Positions 42,609-51,637 of a stretch of DNA of 64,000 nt are shown in pieces (the first letter of the stretch is position 1; every line of letters starts with the position of its first letter). Under the pieces are notes generated by a model. That model did no database searches, was not told the origin of the DNA, and saw only the letters and a list, made by a program, of their open reading frames with translations. This stretch comes from Cuniculiplasma divulgatum. Its GTDB lineage: Archaea > Thermoplasmatota > Thermoplasmata > Thermoplasmatales > Thermoplasmataceae. Both the position numbers and the translations under genes were made by a program. The stretch is from NCBI GenBank assembly GCA_031200235.1, contig CP133595.1, forward strand, positions 124,001 to 188,000, read 5' to 3'.

Positions 42609-43575
42609 TAAAAAGTTCCCTCAACACACGGACAATGCCCAGGTCAATACCGAAATTCCTGAAGTCTCTCTTCACCGCCGGTATGGCTGCGATATTGGCC
42701 GGTTTTGCCATCTTCCCGTTTCTGGCATCCATGAGGAGCGAAAAGAGCTTCTCGTAGTGGCCGAATTTCCTTCTTACGGCATTTCCGTACTTTATCTTTA
42801 TCTCCTGGAGTTCTGTTTCATGGCATAGGGTCTGGTACAGTATTTCTGCGCACTCAATTGAGGGAAGTATGCCTTCACCGGTTATGGGGCTCACAGTACC
42901 GATTGATTCACCAACACCCACAGCTCTTCCGCTGAACATTCTGCTGAAAAGAGGCCTGAGCCTCAGATCCCTGGCCATTATGGCCGAATGATCAATATTT
43001 TCAAGGCTCTTCATTATGAGACCCGTTGAATCTGAGCCTGCTCCCACGTGGTAGCCCTGCTCCAAAGGAAATTCCCAGTAATAGCCATGTCCTCCGGGAA
43101 AATACCTGAAATAAAATTCTTCATGGCTGGCTGATCCGGAAAGGTATTCTGTGGTATGCATCGTGAAGTCCTCAGGGGCTGCACCAAGATAGTGCCTTGA
43201 AATCCCGGTGGCATCCACCAGTATGTCATCCTCTCCAGGCAGTGGCGCCATTCTCCTTTCAACACCGACTGTAGACACAAGGTCAGCCTCAAGCCTGTTC
43301 TTGTCTACTGTGCACAGTCCCCTGGATGGAAAGTGCATTTCCGGCATACCGTCGCCTGTGAGTATTACCGAATCAGCTCTTCTCTGGATATATGAATCGC
43401 CATCCAACCCAGCAAGCTCTGCATATTTCCTGAAATTGAATTTGTTTGTTGCGTAACCGCATGGAATCCTGAATCCAGGTTTTTTTGGGTCATACAGCCT
43501 CAATTCGACTCCCGTTGTGGAAAGTCTCCTTGCAAGATATGAACCAGCCACGCCTGAACCGGCTATTATTATCAC
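42601..43575 (-). CDS. Geranylgeranyl-reductase-family flavoprotein
   Basis: The product begins with an FAD-binding Rossmann motif (IIIAGSGVAGSYLARRL). It continues with DATG and GDS-like segments (VGESIGTVSPITGEGI) typical of archaeal geranylgeranyl reductases, which saturate isoprenoid lipid chains. The start is GTG 43575, about 25 bases after a shared AT-rich promoter. The 72 residues of open frame further upstream lie inside the promoter and truA and look non-coding. At 324 residues it is shorter than the usual 390 or more, so a smaller subfamily is likely. Confidence 0.75.
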   Translation of the reverse strand: MIIIAGSGVAGSYLARRLSTTGVELRLYDPKKPGFRIPCGYATNKFNFRKYAELAGLDGDSYIQRRADSVILTGDGMPEMHFPSRGLCTVDKNRLEADLVSTVGVERRMAPLPGEDDILVDATGISRHYLGAAPEDFTMHTTEYLSGSASHEEFYFRYFPGGHGYYWEFPLEQGYHVGAGSDSTGLIMKSLENIDHSAIMARDLRLRPLFSRMFSGRAVGVGESIGTVSPITGEGILPSIECAEILYQTLCHETELQEIKIKYGNAVRRKFGHYEKLFSLLMDARNGKMAKPANIAAIPAVKRDFRNFGIDLGIVRVLRELFIR

Positions 43576-43593
43576 CGGGGAGCATGCTATGCG

Positions 43594-43602
43594 TAAATAA
43601 TA
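43594..43602. promoter_or_regulatory. Shared bidirectional TATA element
   Basis: TAAATAATA lies about 24-32 bases before truA ATG 43626 on the plus strand. Read in reverse, its TTATTTA lies about 19-25 bases before GTG 43575 on the minus strand. One short AT-rich block therefore seems to serve two leaderless genes in opposite directions. Confidence 0.6.
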
Positions 43603-43625
43603 CCTGTTGCCATATACCACAGAAA

Positions 43626-44414
43626 ATGAGGATCGCCATAAAGTTCGGCTATCTTGGATGGGATTACAGCGGATTCCAGGCTGGAAACGGTGAAAACAGC
43701 ATTGAGGACACAATATCTGAAAGTCTTGTGAGGATCGGCACATCCTCTGAGATACACAGTGCTGCCAGAACCGACAGAGGAGTTTCTGCACTATCGAACG
43801 TGCTCACTGTTGAGACCGATCTCCCGGCTCCACGGATAATGGGATCGCTGAATTCCATGATTGACAGCATGGTGTTCCATTCATGGAGCCCTGTTGCTGA
43901 GTCCTTCAATCCCAGACACTGTGAGAACAAGACGTACCGCTACATGCTGCAGCAGGACGACCTACCCAACAGAGAACTTATTCTGCCGCAGCTCAGGCTG
44001 TTTCTCGGCACACATGACTTTTCTGCCTACTCCCGACGGGATGGTCGGAATCCAGTAAGGACAATAGAGTCCATTGAACTCAGCGAAGATGGGGGAACAT
44101 TCATGATAGACTTCACCGCCAGGAGTTTTCTCTGGAACCAGATCAGGACCATAATTGCCTTTGTTGTTGAAAGCAATGCTGCCGGGGAGATACGTGATCC
44201 ATTCAGTTCCACTGATCGCTTTCCAAAGATCGCTGCAGCAGCACCCCTCATACTCATGGACGTAAGATATCCCGATATAACATTCAGCCCATGTGTCGGA
44301 AGATCAAAACTTGCTGCATTCAGCAAAAAGTTGAATGAAATCAGGTTCCGTGGATGGGTTTCGCAGCAGTTGACCAGAGGAATCACAGGAATAACTAGTA
44401 ATATAAGGAAATAA
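43626..44414 (+). CDS. truA: tRNA pseudouridine synthase TruA
   Basis: The 262-residue protein has the TruA fold signatures. The catalytic Asp lies in AARTDRGVSA (about residue 49), SFNPRHCENKTYRY follows, and later FLWNQIRTI. It modifies uridines 38-40 of the tRNA anticodon arm. ATG 43626 fits a TATA box upstream; the longer frame from 43485 overlaps the divergent gene. The following MFS gene starts ten bases after it. Confidence 0.92.
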   Translation: MRIAIKFGYLGWDYSGFQAGNGENSIEDTISESLVRIGTSSEIHSAARTDRGVSALSNVLTVETDLPAPRIMGSLNSMIDSMVFHSWSPVAESFNPRHCENKTYRYMLQQDDLPNRELILPQLRLFLGTHDFSAYSRRDGRNPVRTIESIELSEDGGTFMIDFTARSFLWNQIRTIIAFVVESNAAGEIRDPFSSTDRFPKIAAAAPLILMDVRYPDITFSPCVGRSKLAAFSKKLNEIRFRGWVSQQLTRGITGITSNIRK

Positions 44415-44424
44415 TGCCCTCTGA

Positions 44425-45627
44425 ATGGGGTACAGGGCACAGGCCATTTCTATCAATGCATCAAGGGCTGTTTATGCTCTGAACTGGTTCAACATTGCCC
44501 CCGGTCTTCAGTACATATCAAGGGATCTCGATCTTTCACTGGTCCAGCTTGGCATAATGACAACTGCATTTTACATCGGTCTCTCAACGTTTCAGCTGGT
44601 TGGAGGCCTCCTTGCCTCAAGGATAGGAAACAGGGCCACCTCGTCCCTGGGAATAACCATACTTGGAGCTGCAGTTATTGCAACCGGATTATCCCAGAAC
44701 CTTCCCGATCTTTTCCTTTCGCGCCTCTTTGCCGGCATCGGATCCGCCATGTTCTTCTCCCCTGCCCTGGGAATGATTTCAGAGATTGTGCCGCAGGACA
44801 AATACAGCTTCCACGTTGGGCTTTTCAACGGATCATTCAATCTTGGGGGAGGAGTAGGGATAATAGGCTGGGATTTCCTGGACCAGGCATTCAGCTGGCG
44901 CACTCCTCTCTTCCTCTCGGGAGGCATTATGATAGCACTTGCAGTTGAAAACTACATAATTCTCAGGGGAGCTAAAACCAGCACCTTCGGCGCAAGGGTC
45001 TTCAGCAGGGCCGGTGAGGTGCTGAGATCCAGGCTCATCTGGATCCTCCCCATAGCCGCGCTCTCCGGCATACTGTCCGAAACCGTCATAGGGCAGCTTT
45101 TTGTATATTACGCCGAAACAGGGCTTCATATGTCGCCCAATGTTGCAAGCGTTCTTGGCACTACATACCTGCTAATAGGCTTCGTGGGAGGCATGCTGGG
45201 AGGTTACATTTTCGGTAGGATCAGGAAGAGGATCCTGATGTTCCTTGCATGGGCGCTCATGGTAGGCGCATTCACTGCGGTGATATGGATGACCTCCAGC
45301 TTCATCCTGCTTTTCCTCCTGCTGATACTTCTTGGAATACTTACAGTAAATGTGCTGTCAATGCTTTACACCCTGACTGCCGAAGCCACAAAGGATCGCG
45401 GCATGGTGTCATTCGCCCTCTCATTCGTCAACTTTGTGCAGAATATCATAGGTTCATTCAGTCCCCTGCTATTTTCACTTGTATACGACCATTCAAACTA
45501 TGCATTCTCATGGATAACCATAGGGGCAATAGGTGCCGCCTGCGTATCTGCGGGATACATGTCGCTGGGCTACCTGAGATCTGAAATATATGGAAGACAG
45601 CCATTCTTTAATACTGATTCCAGATAA
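44425..45627 (+). CDS. Major facilitator superfamily transporter
   Basis: The 400-residue protein has 12 helices and a degenerate MFS loop (ASRIGNRATS) after helix 2. It has the usual central loop near residue 200. The substrate is unclear; the sequence resembles general metabolite carriers. It is ten bases after truA and six bases before the DNA ligase gene, so the three may form one transcription unit. Confidence 0.85.
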   Translation: MGYRAQAISINASRAVYALNWFNIAPGLQYISRDLDLSLVQLGIMTTAFYIGLSTFQLVGGLLASRIGNRATSSLGITILGAAVIATGLSQNLPDLFLSRLFAGIGSAMFFSPALGMISEIVPQDKYSFHVGLFNGSFNLGGGVGIIGWDFLDQAFSWRTPLFLSGGIMIALAVENYIILRGAKTSTFGARVFSRAGEVLRSRLIWILPIAALSGILSETVIGQLFVYYAETGLHMSPNVASVLGTTYLLIGFVGGMLGGYIFGRIRKRILMFLAWALMVGAFTAVIWMTSSFILLFLLLILLGILTVNVLSMLYTLTAEATKDRGMVSFALSFVNFVQNIIGSFSPLLFSLVYDHSNYAFSWITIGAIGAACVSAGYMSLGYLRSEIYGRQPFFNTDSR

Positions 45628-45633
45628 TCAACA

Positions 45634-47391
45634 GTGTTGTTCTCAGCCGTTTCAGAAAAATTCAACCAGCTGTCCGGTACACGGAAAAGGCTGGAGCTTA
45701 CTCAGATACTGGTGGATCTCCTCAAGGAAGCAGGTAAGGACCTGAGAATTCTCACATACCTGATCCAGGGGAAGCTGGGACCGGATTACCTTGGAATAGA
45801 GTTGGGACTTGCTGATAAGCTCATCATAACAGCACTTTCCGGAATATCTGGCAAGACAGAGGATGAAATCAATAACATGTTCATGAAATCCGGGGACCTG
45901 GGATCTGTGGCCAAAGAAATTACTGCGGCAAAGTCGCAGAACTCACTTTTTTCCCATGATCTTACTGTGGAGGCCGTTCATTCATCGTTGCTTAAGCTTG
46001 CCTCTGTGAAGGGAGAAGGCAGCGTGAAGAACAAGATCAGGATATTCCAGGACCTTCTTCTTAATGGAACACCTGATGACGCACAGTACATTACAAGAAT
46101 TGCCACAGGAAAGCTCAGGCTAGGAGTATCTGACGCCACCATACTGGATGCACTGGTTAATGCCTTCTCAACTGCAGATAAATCCGCCGAGATTGATGAG
46201 GCATACAATTTCCACCCTGACATAGGCTATGTGGCTGAGCTTCTGTCCAGCGGGCGTGAATCCGAGCTCATCAATGTGGGGCCTGAACCCATGGTGCCGG
46301 CCAAGGTGATGCTGGCAGAACGCCTTCCAGACATACCCCAGATTCTGCAGAAGATGGGTGGTAAGGCCGCCTTTGAATACAAATACGATGGGATGAGGAC
46401 ACAGATACACTATTATGGCGGACAGGTGAAGATCTTTTCAAGGGGCACAGAGGAAACCACCTCAAATTTTCCTGACATAGCAAGGAACTTCAAAACCACC
46501 TTTTCTGTTGAATCGTGCATCCTTGATGGCGAAGCCGTTCCGTATAACCCGGAAACAGGAGAGCTGTATCCCTTCCAGGTGGTTTCCCAGAGGAGGGGAA
46601 GAAAATACGATCTTGACCGGCTGGAGGCGGACGTGCCACTGGTTGTATTCCTTTTTGATGTTATATACCTCAACGGGGAGCCTTTGCACAGGAAGCCGTA
46701 TCTGGAGAGGCGCCGCATTCTGGAAGGTCTTTTCACCCCAAATGATTCCTTCAGGACCGCAACTCAGATAGTGTCCGATAATCCGGAGGAGGTTCAGAAG
46801 TTCTTCGACGAATCCATCAATTCCGGCTGCGAAGGAGTTGTTGCCAAGAACGTTTCTGAACAGTCCATCTACCGTGCGGGTGCAAGAGGATGGCTCTGGA
46901 TCAAGCTGAAGAGAGACTACCAGTCTGAGTTTGAGGATTCACTTGACCTGACTGTAATTGGGGCATTTGGGGGCCATGGCAGGAGAAAGGGCACCTACGG
47001 CGCACTTCTCATGGCAACATACAACAAGGTGACGGATGTTTTCGAATCCATATGCAAGCTGGGAACAGGCTTTACGGATGATGTACTCTTTGCACTTCCT
47101 GCCAAATTCAAGGATCACATAGTGCCAGATAAGCCCGCACGAGTGGAATCACTTCTGCAGCCTGACGTGTGGATAGAGCCTTACTTCGTGATGGAGATAA
47201 TTGGCTCTGAGATAACTGTAAGCCCCGTGCACTCATGCGCATTCGGCAAAATTGAAAAGGGGGCTGGTCTCGCAATAAGATTCCCGAGATTTACAGGGAA
47301 ATGGCGCGAGGACAAGAGGCCTGAAGATTCAACAAGCACGCAGGAAATTCTGGAAATGTTCCATGATCAGAAAAAAAGAATAAAGGGCTGA
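45634..47391 (+). CDS. lig: ATP-dependent DNA ligase
   Basis: The 585-residue archaeal ligase has its adenylated Lys in [12 protein letters not shown] (motif I), a DGE motif (LDGEAVPY), EGVVAKN and WIKLK near the C-terminal OB domain. An N-terminal DNA-binding domain occupies about residues 1-200. It seals nicks in replication and repair. The start is TTG 45634, six bases after the MFS stop. Its 3' end faces the convergent single-strand-binding gene, with 22 bp between. Confidence 0.95.
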   Translation: MLFSAVSEKFNQLSGTRKRLELTQILVDLLKEAGKDLRILTYLIQGKLGPDYLGIELGLADKLIITALSGISGKTEDEINNMFMKSGDLGSVAKEITAAKSQNSLFSHDLTVEAVHSSLLKLASVKGEGSVKNKIRIFQDLLLNGTPDDAQYITRIATGKLRLGVSDATILDALVNAFSTADKSAEIDEAYNFHPDIGYVAELLSSGRESELINVGPEPMVPAKVMLAERLPDIPQILQKMGGKAAFEYKYDGMRTQIHYYGGQVKIFSRGTEETTSNFPDIARNFKTTFSVESCILDGEAVPYNPETGELYPFQVVSQRRGRKYDLDRLEADVPLVVFLFDVIYLNGEPLHRKPYLERRRILEGLFTPNDSFRTATQIVSDNPEEVQKFFDESINSGCEGVVAKNVSEQSIYRAGARGWLWIKLKRDYQSEFEDSLDLTVIGAFGGHGRRKGTYGALLMATYNKVTDVFESICKLGTGFTDDVLFALPAKFKDHIVPDKPARVESLLQPDVWIEPYFVMEIIGSEITVSPVHSCAFGKIEKGAGLAIRFPRFTGKWREDKRPEDSTSTQEILEMFHDQKKRIKG

Positions 47392-47413
47392 GAAGCCCTT
47401 AACTGGGAATTGT

Positions 47414-47890
47414 TCAGAAATCGTCTCTGGGTGGTCTTCCCCTTCCGCCCTGGTTATTGTTGTTGTAGTAACCGCCGCCGCTTCCGCCTCTTCTGAAGTT
47501 TCCGCCGCCGGTTCTCCTTGGGCCTCTGAAGGTGTTTTCGTATTCCTTCTCACTCATGTCAACTTCATCGTTGACCTCTGAGATTTCCTCTTCTCCAACC
47601 TTTAGGGTGCCATATTTGCCCACATTGAGCCTCATGTGCCCCCTAACCAGAGAAATGTAACCGTTATCTATGTAAAGCGTCTGACCGTCAGTTGCCTGAC
47701 CTGCCTGGTCGCCCCACAGTGATAGTATTATCTTTCCTGTCTCGTCGCCAATATAGACCTCTGTTACGGATTTATCTTCTCCAAATCTGGTCTGTATTTC
47801 CTTCGGTTCGCCTACGCTAACAACCTTGGCAAGGACATTTACTCTCCTTGATTCTGGTGTAAGGTCTTTTATTTTGGTAGTTCCTTCCAT
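47414..47890 (-). CDS. ssb: OB-fold single-stranded-DNA-binding protein
   Basis: From ATG 47890 the product is 158 residues: one OB fold (about 1-105, with KIILSLWGDQA) and a Gly/Arg/Asn-rich tail ending in acidic residues. This is the plan of crenarchaeal-type SSB and other single-OB proteins. AGGAAG lies about eight bases upstream, and a TATA-like TTTAAATA at about 47940-47947 explains a short leader. A longer open frame adding 16 residues is within that leader. RNA binding is a possible additional role. Confidence 0.85.
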   Translation of the reverse strand: MEGTTKIKDLTPESRRVNVLAKVVSVGEPKEIQTRFGEDKSVTEVYIGDETGKIILSLWGDQAGQATDGQTLYIDNGYISLVRGHMRLNVGKYGTLKVGEEEISEVNDEVDMSEKEYENTFRGPRRTGGGNFRRGGSGGGYYNNNNQGGRGRPPRDDF

Positions 47891-48006
47891 TCTATTACTT
47901 CCTTTGTCTGTATAGAAGACTAGGACTAATTGTGTCACCGTATTTAAATGATACGCAAGATTGAAGATGCGAAATTCGTACGGCTCAAATTCCAGCGAGG
48001 AAATGT

Positions 48007-48828
48007 TTACAGATCATCCAGTTTTTCCATTGTCCATGGAATGACCTCCCTTATGAACGCGGGGCCATGATGGGCAAAAAAATCCAGCTTCCCAGGGGTT
48101 ACGAAGAATCTCCCAAGCTTGACTGCACTCAGGTTCTCCCATTTTCTCTCCTTGATGAGCTTCTGCTGCATTGCATTATCAAATCTGCCGTACATCTTTG
48201 GTTCATAGAAGATTACGTCAGGATCTGATTCCATGACAAAGTCCAAATCTGGCTGGACCCATTCCGAATCGGTTTTTCTGTAGATACTGTTCACCCCCAT
48301 CAGGGACAGTGCGTCAGTTATATAGCTCATGGATCCGAAGGTTACAGGACCGCCCAAATCTATCTCCAGGTAACCGGTCAGTGCAGGATGTCTTCGTATG
48401 GAACCAAGATATTTCATAAGCTCAAAGTTCATGTATTTGGATTCGTCAACGCGTCCAGTAACTATGCCAACCCTTGACACAAGGTCCAGTATGCCTGCCA
48501 CTGAGGAGGGCAGCTCAAATATGAACACCGGGTACCTTTCAGACAGTTTCATTGCAAAGTCCTTCTGGTACCCGGATATTGCAAGAATCAGGTCAGGATT
48601 CACCGCATCAAGAACCTCAGTTCTGGCACTTCCGTAGCTTCCGACACGTCTGATGCCTGCAACTTCCCTGGGGCGCTGGCAGAATGCCGAAACGCCAACA
48701 ATATTGCTGCCAAGACCAAGCTCGAAAAGTATCTCTGTCACCGCTGGGCTGAAACTTACTATTCTCTTGGGATTGAGCGGTACTTTTACTTCCCTGCCTG
48801 TATGATCAATTAGCGTCCTGGAATCCAT
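48007..48828 (-). CDS. BtuF-like helical-backbone metal-receptor protein without signal peptide
   Basis: The 273-residue protein has the two-lobed PBP fold of vitamin B12, haem and iron-siderophore receptors. It starts DHTGREVKVPLNPKRIVSFSPAVTE and contains AVNPDLILAI and SDPDVIFYEP. Unlike exported receptors, it begins directly at the mature domain, with no signal peptide or lipobox. No permease or ATPase lies beside it. It may work in the cytoplasm, for example in cobamide or metal handling, or use an unrecognised export route. Confidence 0.8.
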   Translation of the reverse strand: MDSRTLIDHTGREVKVPLNPKRIVSFSPAVTEILFELGLGSNIVGVSAFCQRPREVAGIRRVGSYGSARTEVLDAVNPDLILAISGYQKDFAMKLSERYPVFIFELPSSVAGILDLVSRVGIVTGRVDESKYMNFELMKYLGSIRRHPALTGYLEIDLGGPVTFGSMSYITDALSLMGVNSIYRKTDSEWVQPDLDFVMESDPDVIFYEPKMYGRFDNAMQQKLIKERKWENLSAVKLGRFFVTPGKLDFFAHHGPAFIREVIPWTMEKLDDL

Positions 48829-48857
48829 GACCGGTTAACTGCACAATGGATAAAACC

Positions 48858-50081
48858 TTAAGCTGCTGATGCCAGCTTTTCCGCCTTCTCCCTGGTGGGC
48901 AGAAATGGCAAAAACAGCAATGACCCTATGGCAAATGGAAACATGTACAGGATTGCCGTTGGAACATTGACAAAGAGCGTGAACAGCGTGATGACTGCCG
49001 CACCTATGCCACCGCCAACGGTCTGTCCGATCCCCCAGACCAGCCCGTTTGATGCACCGGAAAATTCCTTGGGCACAACCTGCCCCACATAGCCAAGGAA
49101 TACAGGGAATCCACTGTATGCTGCAAAAGCGTATCCTCCGTAGAGAATTATGGTCAGTATGAAATTATGGTAGAATATGAGGAACAGCCCAAAGAACACA
49201 GTTGAAAGTACGAAGGTAACAATAACAGTAAATCTGCCGCCATATTTGGCAGTGATCTTTCCAAAGTATGGCTGGCCAATTATGGGAGAAATGTAGGCGA
49301 GGGTGATTATGGTGACCATAAGGGTCTTGCTCTTGAATGTCTCATCGAATAGAGTTGGGATAAAGGTGATGGTGCCCGTCAGGAACAGTGACCGGACGAA
49401 AACCGCAGCAGTTAGCATGTACAGGAACGGCATAAACGCCTTCATGCTCCTTTTCGTCTCTGCCTTTCCTGAAGAATCGGCTGCGATGACTTTCTTTTTG
49501 CGTGACATCTCCTGTCCTCTCAGACCGCCGTAGATTATTGCTGCACTGACCAGGCTGTATAACGTGTATATCAGAAGACCGTGAAAATCACCAAGTGCGG
49601 TCATGAGGAACACAATCACCAGGGGCATTATGGCTCTTCCAAGGCTTCCAAATGAGCCGTTGACTCCCATTGCGCTTGGGGCAGACCTTGGCTCAAAGGT
49701 TGACCTGAGTACAGCTGCCCCGAGAGGGTGATAGAAGGCCTGCCCTATTCCAAGGACTGTTGCGCCGGCCAGTATAAGGGCAAGAGTATACCCCTTTATG
49801 ATAAAGGGCAGTGCCAGAAGAAAGGAGGAAAGGGCGAGAATCAATATCCCAACAGCAATGAGCGTGCCATGGTTTCCTTTCCGATCGGCATAGTTCCCTA
49901 CCGGGGTGCTGAATATCCCTGAAATAATATTGAATATTATGGCCATTGCTCCAAGGTACGGTATCTTGATTCCCGGCAACTCTACATAATAGGTAATCAG
50001 AGTGGGATAAAGCAATGTGGTGCCATCATTGGAGAAATGACCCAGAGAAGTGAAGGCCAGGGATCGAAGCTTTCCATACAT
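48858..50081 (-). CDS. MFS transporter of the fosmidomycin-resistance-like group
   Basis: The 407-residue protein has 12 helices and a characteristic N-terminus (TSLGHFSNDGTTLLYPTLI) like Fsr-type exporters. NYADRKGNHG is its MFS loop. A charged central loop with Lys and Arg runs separates the halves. The substrate is unknown. It is 29 bp from the metal-receptor gene on the same strand and may be its upstream partner. Confidence 0.82.
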   Translation of the reverse strand: MYGKLRSLAFTSLGHFSNDGTTLLYPTLITYYVELPGIKIPYLGAMAIIFNIISGIFSTPVGNYADRKGNHGTLIAVGILILALSSFLLALPFIIKGYTLALILAGATVLGIGQAFYHPLGAAVLRSTFEPRSAPSAMGVNGSFGSLGRAIMPLVIVFLMTALGDFHGLLIYTLYSLVSAAIIYGGLRGQEMSRKKKVIAADSSGKAETKRSMKAFMPFLYMLTAAVFVRSLFLTGTITFIPTLFDETFKSKTLMVTIITLAYISPIIGQPYFGKITAKYGGRFTVIVTFVLSTVFFGLFLIFYHNFILTIILYGGYAFAAYSGFPVFLGYVGQVVPKEFSGASNGLVWGIGQTVGGGIGAAVITLFTLFVNVPTAILYMFPFAIGSLLFLPFLPTREKAEKLASAA

Positions 50082-50185
50082 CTTGCTGTGGATGGGATAT
50101 TCCTATTTAACGGTGATTTAGCACTGTACATAATTCATGTAATGCGATCAAACGTGCAAAGAGAGCAAATTATTATCATGACGTA

Positions 50186-51013
50186 ATGAAGGATGGCATT
50201 TTAACCGGAGAGGTTGAGGAACAAAAACAAAATTTATCAGTAGATGATAGCTCAAACGTGAATGATGCAGAGAAGATTTTCAATGGAACATCTTTATTTT
50301 ATTCCAGGTATAGACCTACATATCCCCATGACATAATTGACACCCTATCCGAAGTTGCCGACTTCAGCAGTGACTGGACGGTTGCAGACATAGGGTCAGG
50401 AACGGGAATCCTCGCTACTCTTTTCCTTGAGAATGGCAACCACGTGAAATGCATTGAGCCCAACGGAGAAATGAGGGAAATGTCCATTCGAAATCTTGCG
50501 GGAGCCGGTAAGGTGGATTTCATTGAGGGGACAGGCGAGTCCTCAGGGCTTCCAGACGCTTCCGTGGACCTTGTTGTTTGCGGACAGTCGTTCCACTGGA
50601 TGGATGCCAAACCTGCAATGCAGGAGTTTTCCCGAATTCTTCGAGGCAGGAAGTGGGTTGCACTCATCTGGAATGACAGGGTGATGGAGCCTGGAACCTT
50701 CACCTGGGATTATGAATCCGTTGTCCGCAAATATAGCAGCAAATATCATTCCACAGGGAGCACCGTGCTTGACTGGAAAGACCTTGGAACGCTTTTCAGG
50801 GAAAATTTTCAGACGTTCAAGTTCCCCAATGTCCAGAAACTTACGCTGGATGCAGTTATGGGGCGTTATCGGTCTGCTTCGTATGCAATCACCCAGAATG
50901 ACCCGGCTTACTGGAAGTTGGTTGATGATTTTTCAAGCATATTCCATCGCTATGAAACCAACGGAAGCGTGGAAATGGTATACAGGACAGTACTGTTTCT
51001 CGGAAGCATTTGA
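50186..51013 (+). CDS. SAM-dependent methyltransferase (class I)
   Basis: The 275-residue protein has SYRP-like YRPTYP, followed by the SAM-binding motif VADIGSGTGILA (about 67-78), an acidic motif II (IEPNGEM) and VVCGQSFHWMD. This combination is usual in small-molecule methyltransferases of the type 11 family. The substrate is unknown. The N-terminal 30 residues are polar, and an internal start cannot be excluded. Confidence 0.8.
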   Translation: MKDGILTGEVEEQKQNLSVDDSSNVNDAEKIFNGTSLFYSRYRPTYPHDIIDTLSEVADFSSDWTVADIGSGTGILATLFLENGNHVKCIEPNGEMREMSIRNLAGAGKVDFIEGTGESSGLPDASVDLVVCGQSFHWMDAKPAMQEFSRILRGRKWVALIWNDRVMEPGTFTWDYESVVRKYSSKYHSTGSTVLDWKDLGTLFRENFQTFKFPNVQKLTLDAVMGRYRSASYAITQNDPAYWKLVDDFSSIFHRYETNGSVEMVYRTVLFLGSI

Positions 51014-51253
51014 AAATTTTCAAAATAACCGTTAGAATAAACCGCAATTCTGGCGTAATTTCTGGAAAAATGCACGAATTGGCGCGAAACCTGTATGGAT
51101 GGCACCATGTGAGAATTATACTGCTTTTGAGATGGGGCGATATAACTCAGGACATAATTGTTATCCTGTTCTAAATTTAGAAGTTAAGTTGCAGGAATCC
51201 ACTTTATATTCCACATAGAAGCCTTAATGAAACAGAAATAACATAGTTAACAG

Positions 51254-51326
51254 TGGGTCTGCCCGGATTTGGACCGGAGTTTCCAACTCCCGAAGCTGGA
51301 AGGATACCAGGCTACCCCACAGACCC
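51254..51326 (-). tRNA. tRNA-Pro (CGG)
   Basis: A 73-nt cloverleaf is read on the minus strand. The acceptor stem is GGGTCTG/CAGACCC with discriminator A. The anticodon stem CCAGC/GTTGG holds TTCGGGA, giving anticodon CGG. The T-arm contains GTCCAAATC. No intron is seen. Confidence 0.93.
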
Positions 51327-51637
51327 TTATCCCGGGAACATAGCAAGCGTGAATATTTCATTTTCCCTGACCTTTATGGCAAAGGCCACCCGAATTAAAC
51401 CACTATATTAATACTTTGTGCACATTTAAGGGCCTTTTGTTAAATTTACAGCCTCATTTCATGCGGTGCAGGCATCATTTTCATATTTCATCGACATATG
51501 CCGATAGCAGACATTAACAGAAAAGGAAGAGCTTAAATATTGTAAAAAATAAAGAGAATTGAGATTTGGAATGGTCGTGGGTTCCTTTGTATTCGCCGAT
51601 ACTGCAGGAATTTCGCGATTCACATGGGTGTGTTGTG

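Noticed and set aside
43576-43791. 72-residue N-terminal extension of the flavoprotein
   Set aside because: It lies across the promoter and the divergent truA gene, is Cys-rich with no fold-like pattern, and the FAD motif starts right after GTG 43575.
34331-51326. Shared sequence between tRNA-Gly, tRNA-Pro and tRNA-Asp as mobile-element repeats
   Set aside because: The matches are limited to the conserved T-arm that all tRNAs carry.
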